NCBI GenBank assembly: GCA_021234155.1
Contig: JAJEKV010000388.1
Coordinates: 62,001 to 126,000, forward strand
DNA: 64,000 nucleotides
Reading direction: 5' to 3'
Source: Isoetes taiwanensis
Lineage: Eukaryota; Streptophyta; Lycopodiopsida; Isoetales; Isoetaceae
Shown: positions 25,471 through 37,840 of the stretch, one piece after another
Numbering within the stretch: position 1 is the first letter of the stretch
Layout: every line of letters begins with the position of its first letter
Notes under the pieces: generated by a model
Seen by the model: only the letters and a program-made list of their open reading frames with translations
What the model was told of the DNA's origin: nothing
The model's database searches: none
Translations under genes and position numbers: made by a program

Positions 25471-25975
25471 ATACATTTCATGTATTCTAGAAGGTGACTT
25501 TGAAGTAAATACCCAAGTCGAAATTACAACCCAATTCTATGACCCAAATTAGATTTACGCAATCTAAAACTCACAGTTACGCAAAAGCCTATTGACTCCT
25601 CGTCCTTTCTTCTCTCTTCGAATCTTTGTATCCTAGAAAAAGCATTGAATCATGCATAGCAGCAGTCTATTGCCTCTTCTACATGCAATTTCGTGCATCC
25701 ATCTTAGCTTCTGCATCTGAAGCCCTGTCTACAAGCCAAGATATTTGGTCGTCTAACGTTTATACGTTAGTGCAAAGTTAACATTACTCCCATATTACAT
25801 AATTCTCAATTATTCAGATTTTATTGTAGCTCGGGCGCTATTCACCTAGTACTATAGGATCGTTGACCAATCAAAAAATACATCAAACATATCTAGAAAC
25901 AATTCAATCTATAGTGGAATGATCTATGTGAAAGCCACCCCAAAATGCCCTTTGGACAAGCCTTATTGACATGAT

Positions 25976-26142
25976 TGTCGATGTTGAAGATGTGTCTATA
26001 AAAATAATCATGTCGATGTTGGCGATGTGTCCATAAAAATAATCAAAGTAGATGCTTCTTAGTTGCTTAACAAGGGTGAAGCCATTTTTGAGCTGCTTCA
26101 TGTCGATAAGGGTGAAGTTGTTTATGAGCTTCTTCATGTCGT
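25976..26142. repeat. Two adjacent short tandem repeats
   Basis: A 35-bp unit is repeated twice at 25976-26010 and 26011-26045. About 25 bp later a unit of about 36 bp starting AAGGGTGAAG is repeated twice (about 26070-26142). Confidence 0.7.
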
Positions 26143-26267
26143 CCAATTGTTAGACGCTTCACAATTATGATCAACGGAAGGAAGGTGCTTTTATAACAGG
26201 TCATGCATTTTTGTGCAAATATGTGGCTGCTCCAATACCATAGAAACATATCTAAGACATAACATCG

Positions 26268-26500
26268 ATGTTAGCGGGTATAAAAATCACTAGAACCACC
26301 CTCATGGGAGATTTCAACATAGATGCCCTGCGACAAAACAGCATCATCAAGGACCTCCAGCCTCGCCCAACAAGTCAAGTCCCCCATGCGCTCCACATCA
26401 CTCCTCGACCACATGTGGACAGACTTCAAGCCCGCGCTCTGCGACATCAGACACTGCTACTGGAATGACCACATACGAGCAGACATAGTGTTCATTTGAA
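26268..26500 (+). pseudogene. Possible LINE endonuclease fragment
   Basis: The frame begins near TTLMGDFNIDALRQNS, which resembles the GDFN motif of APE-type retrotransposon endonucleases. It continues with a shifted frame reading DHMWTDFKPALCDIRHCYWN and then DHIRADIVF. About 160 bases downstream (26664-26690) is GTGGGCGTTAAAAAAAACTC, close to the 3' end of the LINE family at 11555-11575. The piece may be a shortened LINE relative. Confidence 0.4.
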
Positions 26501-28023
26501 GAAGACCACAATGTCTCAAAAATGCCCAATGGGCTCACTCTAATCAGTATAAAGTACTTTTATCAGGAAGGATATTTGTGATGATAACATTTAATTCAAG
26601 TTCATTTTCCCTGTTGGAGCTCATGCCCTCTTTTTTGTTCCACGGTCCATAACAAAATTGAGCTCCAGTGGGCGTTAAAAAAAACTCAGATCTTATCTTT
26701 TTCTCCTATGCCACTTCTTGCCAATTTGTCTTTTTTTCTCATAAAGTTGGGCCTCTAAATCAACCGACTACATCTCTACCGGCCGATCAGAATCGCTTCC
26801 TCATGATATGTGATGTGCGGAGCAATGTTATGCAAAATTAAAGCATAAAAAAGTCAGAACTAACCTTAGATGTGTTGAAAAGTCACAAACCAAAAGAAAA
26901 CCTAACTAAACTGTTAAGTACATGGGTCTATTTTGCTTTTAAACAACCTGTACAGCTTTGTAGACAAAACTCGTAACTCCTGCGCTAAGTAAATGACAAT
27001 TTGTGTTCATACAAAATAAAAAGGACCCAACACGAAATGACAAAACAGCAACCACGCTTACACACTCTCGCATCGCGTGTGTGTAGAACCTTGTTTTTTA
27101 TAAGAATTGATCTCTTTCTCTTTATAAGGTGAAATGCTTGTTTTTGCACCATTGGTTTAGTATTTATTTTTTCATGGTCTTAAAGTAATGTAGGCAATGG
27201 TTTTTTGATACCAATTGACTTGGCATCAGTTTTTTGAAATTTTGGACAGGGACCTTGGATTAAGAAGATCAAATCTTCCTCAATCCAATGGCCTAAAGCA
27301 ATGAGAGTAAGCAACGACGATTAGGCTGCCCTTCAAATCGCTATGGTTCCAAAAACGACTCAAACCACTCCATTTGGCCTCTGATTAGACTGACACCCCC
27401 CTAAATCTTTCTGAAATCACCCAAATCCCTTCACATCACTCCAAACCTCTTCAAATTGATCCTGATTAGTTCAAAAACTGCATTGTCCGTGTTTTTTGCC
27501 ATTTTGGCTTCATAAATGATGAAATCAAATTGCCAAAAACCTATTTTCCTCCAACGTGGCATTCATATCGTAGTGGGCAAGAACTTGGGCAGGGGTAGCA
27601 ATTTCCCACGAGTGATAGCAAAACAGAAATTTTGAAATTTTATTTGCTGATTGTAAACTGGCCTGGCTATCGAACCAAGCTTAGCGAACTGGGATGCCTT
27701 CGTGCATTTTGAACACTTAGACTTGGCATATCCTTGCTCAAGCAAACCATCAAATGCGCCTTCACAAATGAAAAGAGGCTTGACACGACTGCTTTTTTAA
27801 TAGGCATGCGCTGCAAAATTGGCATGCAAAAAAGCAAATACAAGAAACAAATTTTTCCCTCCGATACATCATGTCAAACCATTTGCTTTAGGACCTTGGC
27901 TTGTAATAAGGATCTCGCTCTTAAGCGTTGACACTATTCCTCGTATATGTTCTTTTCAGAAGACTAAAGTTGGCAACCTTAAACAAGGTGGCACCCGGAA
28001 TGGAGATTTCCAGCCTGCTTTGA
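26501..28023. other. AT-rich intergenic, nothing firm
   Basis: A minus-strand frame near 27563-27800 holds a Cys pair (CSKCTK) but no complete known domain. Nothing else was recognised. Confidence 0.35.
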
Positions 28024-30917
28024 TCAACTAAGAAACCAACCTGGTATTTCCGAACAACAAAACTGCAATATTGCCAAAACAAAGATGGCTTATTTGCAAA
28101 TCACAATTACCATCTCCATCGTAGCCGTTTGCCAAGCCAGAGCTCCCACTAAAGCTCCACCTAAATGCCCCATATGGCCAACAGTAGAATTTACCTGAAG
28201 AATTTCAAGTATTTTAAATTTTAGGTGGTAAATTTAATAGCCACAAACATTAATCATATTGCTTACATTGCTTGCGCCCAATAAATCCTTTGATATCAAA
28301 TATACACCCTGGAAATTCAAACCAAATAACTTTAACATTTAGAAGTGGGCAAAATGATTAAAAGAGAATAACCAAGTTACTTACAAATAAAATGTCAGAA
28401 AAAAAGTTGGAAAACTTAAAAGTACTTACAAATAAAGCGGCAGGAACTGGTAAGAAAACATTGACGTATATTATCCGCCTTGGATAAAAGTAATATACTC
28501 AGCACAACCATTGCATTGACTGCCCCACTAGCACTTTGCAACCTTCAAAGTAAGACCAAAATCTAGTAGCATCCTAATGGGAAAACAACCTAGCATGTAC
28601 ATACCAGTAAGGGCACTGTAGACGACATTGATATTCTGTGCCACGAAAACGCCCTAGTAGCAGATGTGAGGAACATTACATCTACTTGGATTGGTAACAT
28701 AAGTAAACACCTACAGCCTATACGGGCATACCTTTAAACGAGGAAGAATGTACTGTTCATATATTATATGACCCACTGAACCACCAAGACCGCCAGCAAT
28801 ATATAATAGGAAAAATGTTTTGCTTCCAAACGGTGAAGCACCCGCAAAAAGTCAGGTTCGCTTACATGTCAAAGTCACAAAGGAATGCCTCACAAATAGC
28901 TACGACCAATCAGTATTGTATTGTAGGGCCTTTATCAAATTTGATAATGAGATCTGTGGTTGTCCAGCAACCCCTTCAAAGGAATTGCAACCTTACAGAA
29001 TAGATGCACAAAATAAAGATGGCATGTTATCTAACTAGCTAAACAATTACCCCCAAATAGACAAGACATCCAGGTCTTAACTCACCTCAAGCCAAAAAAG
29101 GCCAAGCATGTTGACTCCAAAATGAAACATGTCATGGTGACTGAACGCACTTATAAAATAAAGTATGTATAATGACCAGCAGCAACATTGTAAAATTGAA
29201 ATCTGTTTTTTTCCAAAACATGGACACTTTTAAAGCAGGTCAAATGCACTAGCATATAATTTGCATAAATATGGGAAAGGATCAAGAAAATGCATCATAT
29301 TGTCCTTGTCCTTGCTTCTGTCTACTGTTCTACAAACAAATGCAATGTTCGGGCTAGTAGACTTTTACCCTTCCACAATATATACTGATACCAGTCTTTA
29401 ATGTCTACTGCTTTTTCGTGTTTGTAATTGTTTCCTGACTTCGAAACTAGAAACCATTTTCTGCTGTTTTGCATTGATTCCTGACGTGAATCTGGAAAAA
29501 CATTTCCATCTTACTTCTGCTTCCTTGAAAGAATTTACTTATTTACCTCCTTCATAGAGGTCATTGCTACTGTATTGATGAGCATGCTGTGAACAAGGCT
29601 AAGCCTTTATCATGACAATCAGGCATCCAGACATATACCTGTCATCAAATCAGAAGCTATTGACTCTTAAAAAGACATGGATCAAGTAATAGCATTAGGC
29701 AGTCCAAGCATCCCCTATTATCAATCCCAGAATTAATTATATCAGTAGATCTTTGTCCCTTTACATCTGACCCTATTGAGAGATTTCTATGCCTATATAT
29801 TATGGATGTGCAAAAGACCTTGGGCCCAAGCTCCCCAACAATCAATCGATTCGAAGCTCCCAAAATCTCCCCAAAAGCACAAACCCCCAATAACTGACCA
29901 GGTGCAACTGAAGCTCAGTAATGGCACAGTCTCATCTCTAGATGGGACAGTGTTTCATCTATTCCTTGAGACAAGGGATAAGAAGGCATGAAATTTCAGC
30001 CTGCCTTTTTAGGAGAGCCAGCAATATGGCAGAAAGACAACAACACCAATATAGCTAGATAGCAATATCGTTTGCATGCAAATCGTTCATTATTTCAGGC
30101 ATTTCTCGAGTTCTGACAGCAAACTCAAGAAAGCATTAGATATCCTGTTGTAGACCACAAAACCGTTCATATTTCAGGCATTATAGTTTTGCTCAATTCT
30201 GCTCTTTGAATGCAAACATGCTTCTAAACTAGATTTTAACATTGTGTTTAGAAATATTGCAGGATCAGCGATTAAGGATGGTTTCTACAGGCCGCCAAAC
30301 AGAGAAGAAGGAACCAGGTTGATAATGTCGGTCAAATAGAAAAACTATACCGTGAAGTTAGCCCGCATAAAGTTAGGGTCTGCAACTTTGCCACAAAAGA
30401 AAGACGGACAAATTTATCCCAAATATGACCCAAAACGAGGAGTCAGAATAGCTGAATAGCCTAGACATTTGACGCCTGCAGGAAAGCCAAAAGGTATTTG
30501 ATGTGAGTAAGAACTAGCATATGAATTCCAGGCAAAGGCAAGCAAGAAAAGCCAACACACAAATGCAACTATACAACCATTGAAATTTTTACCCAATTCA
30601 AAGAATGAGAGCTTGCCATGGGTTTGAATTGCTTTAGAGAATGGCCATCCGCCTGACCCAAAAAACCTCAATGTCAGCTGTCTCTGTACAACGTGATGAT
30701 TTCTGATAGGAATTACTATAGAGCGAAATGCATTTTGGACGAAAGAGCACTTCCTCCACCCTTCTACCATTCCCATAATGCCCTTAGCAGCTACATCGGA
30801 AGGAAAACCCAAGTATATGCCGTGTCTGTCTGGCAAAACATAACCTCTTTTAGCTACAACGGATAATACATTGTTGTGGCGACCTGCTAATAAGAGCCTG
30901 CGCACCATCATCGCCAT
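28024..30917 (-). pseudogene. Rhomboid protease, PARL/RBL12-like, possibly decayed
   Basis: An intramembrane serine protease, probably of the mitochondrial inner membrane. Exon 1 (about 30470-30917) starts MAMMVRRLLLAGRHNN and ends with a membrane segment, CIVAFVCWLFLLAFAW. Others: 30351-30379 (PNFMRANFT), a weak one near 29730-29795, 29086-29149 (AFSHHDMFHFGVNMLGLFWL), 28732-28822 (LLYIAGGLGGSV), 28605-28653, 28430-28542 (SASGAVNA, catalytic Ser), 28267-28308 (GVYLISKDLLGAS), 28111-28194 (GHMGHLGGALVGALAW, catalytic His) and 28024-28062 with a stop. Order and spacing fit the family and most borders are GT-AG. Problems: the exon near 29760 has stops, an extra T shifts the frame in 28430-28542, the acceptor before 28822 is out of phase, and exon 1 lacks an obvious GT donor. 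It is either a young pseudogene or a gene with unusual splicing or sequence errors. Confidence 0.8.
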
Positions 30918-30949
30918 GGCCGAACCTAAATTCGAATTATCGTTAGTTT

Positions 30950-31849
30950 ATATATGGTGGTTGATAACGGGACCGTATTGCACTTAAGATAGATAGACCG
31001 GCTCATATACTTAACTATTGGTTGTAAACCTTTACGAGATTCCACTTGAAAAAATTTCTCTCACGTAGTGTGGTTCCATCCAACCCAAATGTAGTGAGGC
31101 TTCCATTTGATTTATCAAAACATATATAATCATACATCTTTTTGGGTTGCCCGAAGGGCAAACCCTAGGCAAGCTTATGGAGTTTTAGGAATATGATGTG
31201 GATATATGTTATGAATAGTAAGGATGAATGTCTTGAAAGGAATAAGAGGAGAATATTTTAAATGGAGGGAGAGAGATAGTAGACAAAAAAAAAAATGTTG
31301 AGTTCGCAGTTTGTTTCCTAATCTGGCTCAATCACATACTCTTCGGCACTTAGATTGCATGCGCCAAGGCCCGCTTGATTGGAGAGGAGGAGTCCTGGCC
31401 TGTAACATTGCTTCCATCCATCTTTGTCCCAATCCGCCTTGCTTGACTTGAGAATGAACTCACAAAATCATCAAGCAAGTAGAAAGTTGAAAATATTTCA
31501 TGGCGGATCTAAAAAATCATAGCAAAAAGGGTCGTATAAAGATTCTTCATAAGATGTCCTTCGCTTTAAATCCAATATCAATTCTCCTACCAATGCCTAG
31601 CTTCCTTTGTTTTGGAGTTTACATTGGGGCATCTTATTGATTTCAGCTTGTCAAATTTGTTCCTCTTTCCCTTCTTTTAAATGGTTCTTGTTTTCAGGAT
31701 ATGAAGCACATAATGTACGATGCAAAATAGATTTACTTCAAACCAAGCCGCATGTTGCATTCTCGTGGATTTGATGGGCATTTGAACAAAGTTTTTATTT
31801 TTTTTACTTCCTACTTGGTTATATTACATTACGCTCCTTTTGGGCTTAT
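30950..31849. other. Intergenic, nothing recognised
   Basis: AT-rich sequence upstream of the rhomboid gene. No motif was recognised. Confidence 0.4.
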
Positions 31850-31879
31850 ATAATTATTATAGGAGTTCGCTTCCAAGTT

Positions 31880-33270
31880 TTAAAGGATGCCATGGTTAAT
31901 CCTCATGTTTTATGCTTACCAAAGTTTCATTCACCTTACTTATTATGTGTTGATGCAAGTGGTATGGCTTTGGGCTTAATTTTGATGCAGGATGGTCATC
32001 CTATTGCCTATGACAATGAAAAGTTTTCCGACACTAAAAGTAGATATAGTGTTTATGATAAAGAATTTCTAGTTGTCATTTATGCTTTGAAATATGGCGA
32101 CGCTTATCTTTGGGGGTCCATTTGGTTCATATTTTGACCGATCACCAAAGTATTAGGCACATTGTTACACAAAAAAAATTATCGAAAAAGGCAATTGAAA
32201 TGGGTTGCTTTTATGCAACAATATAATTTCTCGCTGGACTATCGCCCTAGTAAAGAGAATGTTGTATGGATGCTTTAAGCCCAAGATTATGCGCTTTTAA
32301 TCTCTTTCTATAGCACAATCCAATCATTTGGAGAAAATGAAGTCGCTTGTATGCCAATGACCATGATTATAAGGATATTTGGTTATTGGCTCAAAGTGGC
32401 AATGCACATGGATATAAGATCGTTAATGGGTTCTTATATAAAGGTCCAAAGCTATGCATTGTTCGTGACTTTAGATCACTTATTCTTCCATGAAGAGGTC
32501 CATGATGCACCACCACTTTTGAACCTCGGGTCATCTTTAATGGGCTTTTCATTAAAAACTGGTCCAAAATAAAGGCAAGGACTTTTGGCAAAGCTTGAAC
32601 CATACTTTTTTATTTGGCCTGGATTGGACAGAGATGCCTTGATTCAGACAAAGATTGATTGTGTCACTTGCCAACGGATAAAGAAAGCTTAACAAGAAAC
32701 CTCATGGTGTTCCTTTATCCTTGCCTATTAGGAAGTGAAGTGGGGAGCAGATCACTATGGATTTCATTATTGGTCTTCCCACAAGTTCTCGTAAGAATAC
32801 CGCCATTTGGACAATTTTGTTGATTGTTTAACTAAACATGCACATTTTATTCCTTGTTCGTGATAAGTTGACAACTTTTGTAGTGCGCCTACGCCTTTAC
32901 CAAAGAGATATTTAGGCTATATGGGTTGCCTAAGATTATTGTATCCGATCATGATACAAATGTTTACCAAGAAATTCGAAGGCATTGTTTATGAAATTGG
33001 GAACGGAGTTAAGGTTCTCCAACGCTTTCACCTAGAAACCGATGGACAATATGTGGTAAATAAAGTTATCTACTCCATCTTAAGGGGTTTGTCAATGAAC
33101 ATCAAGGTCATTGGGAAGAGTATTTGATTATTGCTGAATTTGTGTATAATAACACCTATCGGGCCTACCATAAAGATGACCCCTTCGCTTGTTCTATGGT
33201 CTTGGGAGGCGGAGGAACTGGGTGGCAACAGTCCCTCATCTAAAGGATCAACCTTGAGGGCAAGGTCCAA
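31880..33270 (+). pseudogene. Gypsy RNase H and integrase, frame-broken
   Basis: RNase H is best in 31880-32120: FQVLKDAMVNPHVLCLP, YLLCVDASGMALGLILMQDG and KEFLVVIYALK. Downstream pieces in other frames read CVTCQRIKKA (integrase zinc-finger Cys pair, about 32655-32690), TMDFIIGLPTS (about 32755-32790) and EEYLIIAEFVYNNTY (about 33115-33160). Stops and shifts interrupt every 100-200 bases, so no integrase could be made. Confidence 0.8.
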
Positions 33271-33285
33271 AAGGAGGGGGAGGAA
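33268..33285 (+). other. Polypurine tract
   Basis: An all-purine stretch (AAAAGGAGGGGGAGGAA) lies immediately before the TGTTACA LTR start, the normal priming site for plus-strand synthesis. Confidence 0.8.
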
Positions 33286-34008
33286 TGTTACAAAGGTGCT
33301 CCCAAGGGCATAGTTTAATCGCCCTTGACTCGACGTCCATGAGCAATGGGTACTGCTATTCTAATTCTTCAAGGCCAGGGATTTAATAGTCCATGTGACC
33401 GTAATCACCCTATGGTGATGTAAGCGGTCGGGATAAGTGGTAATAATTGCTACGACGGATAATGGATCCTTTAGGGCACCAATATTAGGAAATATTAGTG
33501 TAGAAGGAGCCATGGGTTTGTAGAGGCAAAAAGATCTATATGGATGCATGGTTAGCATTGTTATATTATTGTTAATGGAACCGGTATGGGCACTAGGGGC
33601 TAAATGCATTAATATAAAAGAATGCAAGTTATCTATGGTTAAAAATGTCTATTAAATGGACATGTGGCATCAAGTGGTTGGTTGGGTTTTAAAACCTGAT
33701 ATATAACAGATCGAAACGAATTCATATCGACAAAAGGGGACCGGCACGATCCGATGGTCATGTAAAGAACTATGATTTAGATCGAAAGTCTACGGTATTC
33801 ACCAAGGAGAAATCATCGGAAGAATCCAAATTGCCGAAAGTGAGCTCCACATAAGAGCGTGCCTAAACCGACAAGGAGGGGGTCTGGGATCCAAGGTGTG
33901 GGCGGAATGGGACGGGCGTGACTCACGTGGGCAAAATTTTTCAAGGGAAAATTTTTAGCCGAACATCATCACTCCTTACAAATACTCCATAACCATAACA
34001 TTGCCTCA
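33286..34008 (+). repeat. 3' LTR of the gypsy element
   Basis: Starts TGTTACA next to the polypurine tract and probably ends CATTGCCTCA at 34008 (TG..CA). Blocks at its start (GTGCTCCCAAGGGCATAG) and middle (GATATATAACAGATC, AACTATGATTTAGATCGAA) recur inverted at 40985-41220 and 49590-49795. The right boundary is less certain than the left. Confidence 0.65.
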
Positions 34009-34740
34009 TCAAATTATTGGTCGCCAAACAAAGATCTCATAAGTAAGTTGCTTGAGATTATAAACATTTGGGGCACTTGTTAGACTAATCGCTGCCTTCC
34101 CTAGATTAGAAAACAGGTTAGGGTCCCCATAGTACATCTTGTTGCCGAATGTTAATAACTTGCTACGTAAAGGTATGTCACCATAAAAACAGGTTCATAC
34201 GAAATATTGAATTTATTGAGTGATGTTAGCTTTTGCAACTCAATTGTAATTTTGCCACTGGAATTGCTATACAAATAAGTTAATAGCTGGAGGTAAGTCA
34301 AATCTCCAAGCCATTTTAAAAAAGTTTCCCAGCTAGAGTTGGGGGGATAGTACTAGTGAGACTACTCTGGTCCACTTTTATAGACTGGCACCTTGAAAGT
34401 GACTTTTCCGGCAAAGGAAAAGAAGTATGGAAGAATTGATGAACATTATGTTCAAGTATCACAAACGTTAATAGTATTGTAACTTCAAAATAATACCATG
34501 TGCATTATGTGCAATTTATTTGGCTATCAAGTGTGCACCATTTTGTTTCCCACTTTGACGATGCATAATGCTATGATAGAGGGAGATATACCTGCTAAAG
34601 CGATGAAAGAAGTCTTTAAGGAGGCGGTGATGGGCTTTAAGAGCTTTTACCCTTGTTGTTCACATAATCCATGATAACTTTTGCATCCGATCTCCGCTTT
34701 TTCGTTCTTTAGTTCATTAGAAAGTTTTATTTCGAGGGTT
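34009..34740. other. Intergenic, nothing recognised
   Basis: No motif was recognised between the gypsy LTR and the hairpin at 34745. Confidence 0.4.
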
Positions 34741-34744
34741 TTAG

Positions 34745-34791
34745 TAGATTGGTGATATATGCCAAGAACGCGGGCATATATCACCAATCTA
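34745..34791. repeat. Perfect 19-bp inverted repeat (hairpin)
   Basis: Arms 34745-34763 and 34773-34791 are exactly complementary, with the 9-nt loop AAGAACGCG. The flanks do not pair well beyond this. It lies between two oppositely oriented gypsy elements. Confidence 0.95.
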
Positions 34792-36094
34792 ACTACGGCC
34801 TCAACCAAAATGCAACCGCCTCGAAGCTCTCCCGAAAGCAACTATATAACATGATGCCCCCTTGGGTCCTCCTTGGACCAAACACTCCTTTGGACAAAGG
34901 CCAAAGGTCCAAAGGCCCACAGGCCCAAAAAGGCCCAAGGCCTTTGCCACGCCCTTGGCATATACCATTCCCTCCCTCTTGACATTGCAAGAGTTTTCTC
35001 ACGCTAAAGGGTGTTTAAATACCTTTAGCCATTCGGGCATAATCCTACCTTGGCCCTCGCTTAGGCCGGCTAGTAGAAGCCCTGCCTTGGACATCTTCTT
35101 GTCCCTCGGCCTTTTTTTTTCGATCTTTATATTCCCAAGAATATCCTGGATAAGTTTCTAAAACATTGCCATGTATCCATGAAGCATCCTCGAAAGTTTT
35201 GTGAGCAAACTTTACGAAATACTATTTAGAACCACTAGTGGATTTATCCGCCAAAATTGTTTCTGGCTCTAGAACTTCGAAATCATCAATCAATTCTGGC
35301 TCACTTAACCTCCCAAGTTGAGGTAACTCTTTACCATGATAAACCTTTAGGAATGACGCATTCACTACATCATGCATTTTCCAACCTTGAGGCAATCTTA
35401 ATTAATATGCATTCTCATTGAGCACTTTAATAACTTGGGGGTGCCAACTTAAGATCCTTCTTGCGCGCATCTTTCTTAAAGTGACCTTTATGGATCCTCA
35501 TCCATACCCAATCTCCTTTCTTAAAAACCATTGGTTGCCCCAACTTAGATGATTTGCTTGCAAAAGACGCTTGAGCATCTCAAATACGAGCCTGAACCAA
35601 GTCTATGAGATCCTTATGCTAAATAACCAAATCGTCAGCAGTTGGAACATCCTCATACACTCAAATCAGTGGCTCCCGTACATGCCTGACATCCTTAGGA
35701 GACTGGTCCTGCCACTGAACCAGATGTTCTACCACATCTCTATTGCGCAGCTGCCGAACTCTTTTATTTAAAAAAGACGCTCAAGGCCACAGAGGAGTTT
35801 AAGACGCCAAGATATTTTTGCAGACTAACCACATTAGCGATATCAAGATAGCCCTTTTAGCTGACTTACATGAAACACAGGATGGATCCCTACTTCATGT
35901 AGCAAGTTCAACTCAGACAAGTTTCCCCGATCCTTTAAGTAATCCTAAAAGGTCCAAAGATACCGTGGAGTAAGTTTTGGGCACCACCCTTAGTTAAAGG
36001 TCAGTAAAGTGTTCATTCTTAGCGCCGAAGGATAAACAACCCGTGAGGTAAACATAATCACCTTCCCAGATAAGAGATATCACGCCTATGCCGG

Positions 36095-36660
36095 TTAGTG
36101 GACGCTCGGTTCTATCTTGAGCTTTTCGCAAAGCTTGCTTTGCATTGCCGCAGATTGCATCCATATCATGGAGCATGTGTACCGCAACTTCAAACCGAGG
36201 TACTTATGTACACCTGAATAAGCCCTGATTTCGCCCATCATAGCCACAAAGGAGTCATCCCAATTCCCGTGATGATAGCTATTATTATATAAAGTAACTC
36301 TAGATAGACTAAATAATATTCCCACCTAGATTGTTTCACGTGAACAAAACTTCAACATATCCTCTAGGATCATGTTTATGCCTGGGTTTGCCCGGCCGTC
36401 TTCAGAGATGATTTCCACTACTATGTATAACGGGATCCTTAATCCTTTCATGAGATCTCTCCAAAAGTGACCCGTGAACTTAGTGTCCCGATCACATACA
36501 ATGGACAAGGGAAGTCAAGGGTTGGGAATATGTGTTGCATATAGGCAATCACACGCCATGTCCCGTAGCCTCCCATTTAATGCTATAAACTTAGCATACT
36601 TGGTTAGCCGATCCACTACTACCAAAATTTGAGTATGTTGCCTAGCGCTCTAGATAATGC
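36095..36660 (-). pseudogene. Gypsy integrase, decayed
   Basis: The core reads ILVVVDRLTKYAKFIAL at about 36590-36640 (first catalytic Asp in VVVDR) and SIVCDRDTKFTGHFWRDL at about 36450-36508 (second Asp region). It continues in 36095-36325 with SLSRVTLYNNSYHHG, the Y-N-x-S-Y-H block. Frames change between blocks. Confidence 0.8.
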
Positions 36661-37315
36661 GATTATAAAGTCCATACTCACGCTTCCCGCTCATTTGGTA
36701 TAGGGAGGGGTCAGAATAACCCTGAGTTTTCCCATGATCCGCCTTTCACCGCTGACACATCAAGCTAAAGGACTTACCAAGTCCTTTTGACTTGATCTTG
36801 CAACTCCCGCCAGTAGTAGAACCTCTTACCAATTCATACTGCCTTCCATTCACCTCCATGTCCATTTTTGTGGAGTATCATGGTGCTCACGAGAATTGAC
36901 TCCCTAAGGTCCCCACTTGAAGGAACATAAATCCTTCCCCTTATAGAAATGAAACCCTCTTGTTCAAATTCTTACGCCCTCCCCGAAGCTTGACCATCGG
37001 GCCGATCTTGGCTGATCCTCCTCGATATGCATCCTTGATCCTTGTATAAGATCACTTGCCAAAGTTGTTAAGGTATTTATATGCTTAACCCTTGATAACG
37101 ATCGATAACCGGATTATTTTTTGCCGTGTATGCTCAATGGAGAAATGGAACTCATGGAGGAAGTCTAGCCACCTAGCATGTCTCAAGCATCTCGGCTTGA
37201 CTTTGCAAGAACCTCAATGGTTTATGGCCTAGATAGACGATAAACTTATGCTGCTCTTGGCTTCGTCCCACTCACGCAAGTAGTGCCTCCCACGCCTTTA
37301 ACACATGCACAATGG

Positions 37316-37840
37316 CTAGCAATTCTTGCTCATAAGTTGCGTAGTTCCTTTCGGCAGACTTAGTTTCCGACTTTCATAAGCCACCACGCGACCCCCGCAA
37401 GCCGCCGATAGACCTCGAATGCCAGATTCAAACCGCACTTCTAACACAGGACTGCTTACTAGCAAGTCCTTAATGTTTCGAACGCTTTTTCGCTGCCTCC
37501 CCCACACAAAATGGTGATTATTTTTCAAAAGATCGCTGAGAGGAGCAACAACTTTAGAGAATTTGGTACTAAATATGGTAGTACGCTGTTAGCCCCGTAA
37601 AACTTCAGAACTCCAAAACGCTCTCTCGGTGGGAGCCATTGCTGCACTGGGCTGTACCTTAGCGGGATGGGGTGACACCCCCGGCGGGTAAAGGATGTAC
37701 CCACAAATAGGCCACCGTTGTCTAAAGAAATCGTGATTTGGAGATCTTTGCATAGAGTTTGTGCTCTTGTAAAATTTGAAGGAGTTGCTCCAAGTGAGCA
37801 AAATGTTCCTCAATAGTTTGTGACTAGATGAGAATATCAT
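37316..37840 (-). pseudogene. Gypsy RNase H region, decayed
   Basis: Frames carry VVAYESRKLS and related RNase H text (about 37350-37400) and the connecting region with FDDILI-like text upstream. It is broken by indels. Confidence 0.65.

Larger units (their letters stand above)
31850..34008 (+). mobile_element. 3' half of a Ty3/gypsy retrotransposon with LTR
   Basis: Contains RNase H, integrase, a polypurine tract (33268-33285) and a 3' LTR starting TGTTACA at 33286. The 5' half is missing here; gypsy pieces at 20304 and 25030 have the same orientation and could be its displaced parts. The LTR is related to sequence inside the repeat at 40915-42062, which has the opposite orientation. Confidence 0.8.

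Noticed and set aside
27563-27745. Possible zinc-finger exon (CSKCTK) beyond the rhomboid 3' end
   Set aside because: Only one Cys pair and no further ligands in frame.
29657-29890. Minus frame containing SDVKGQRSTDIINS as a separate gene
   Set aside because: Better explained as the decayed rhomboid exon before AFSHHD; the rest of the frame has no similarity.
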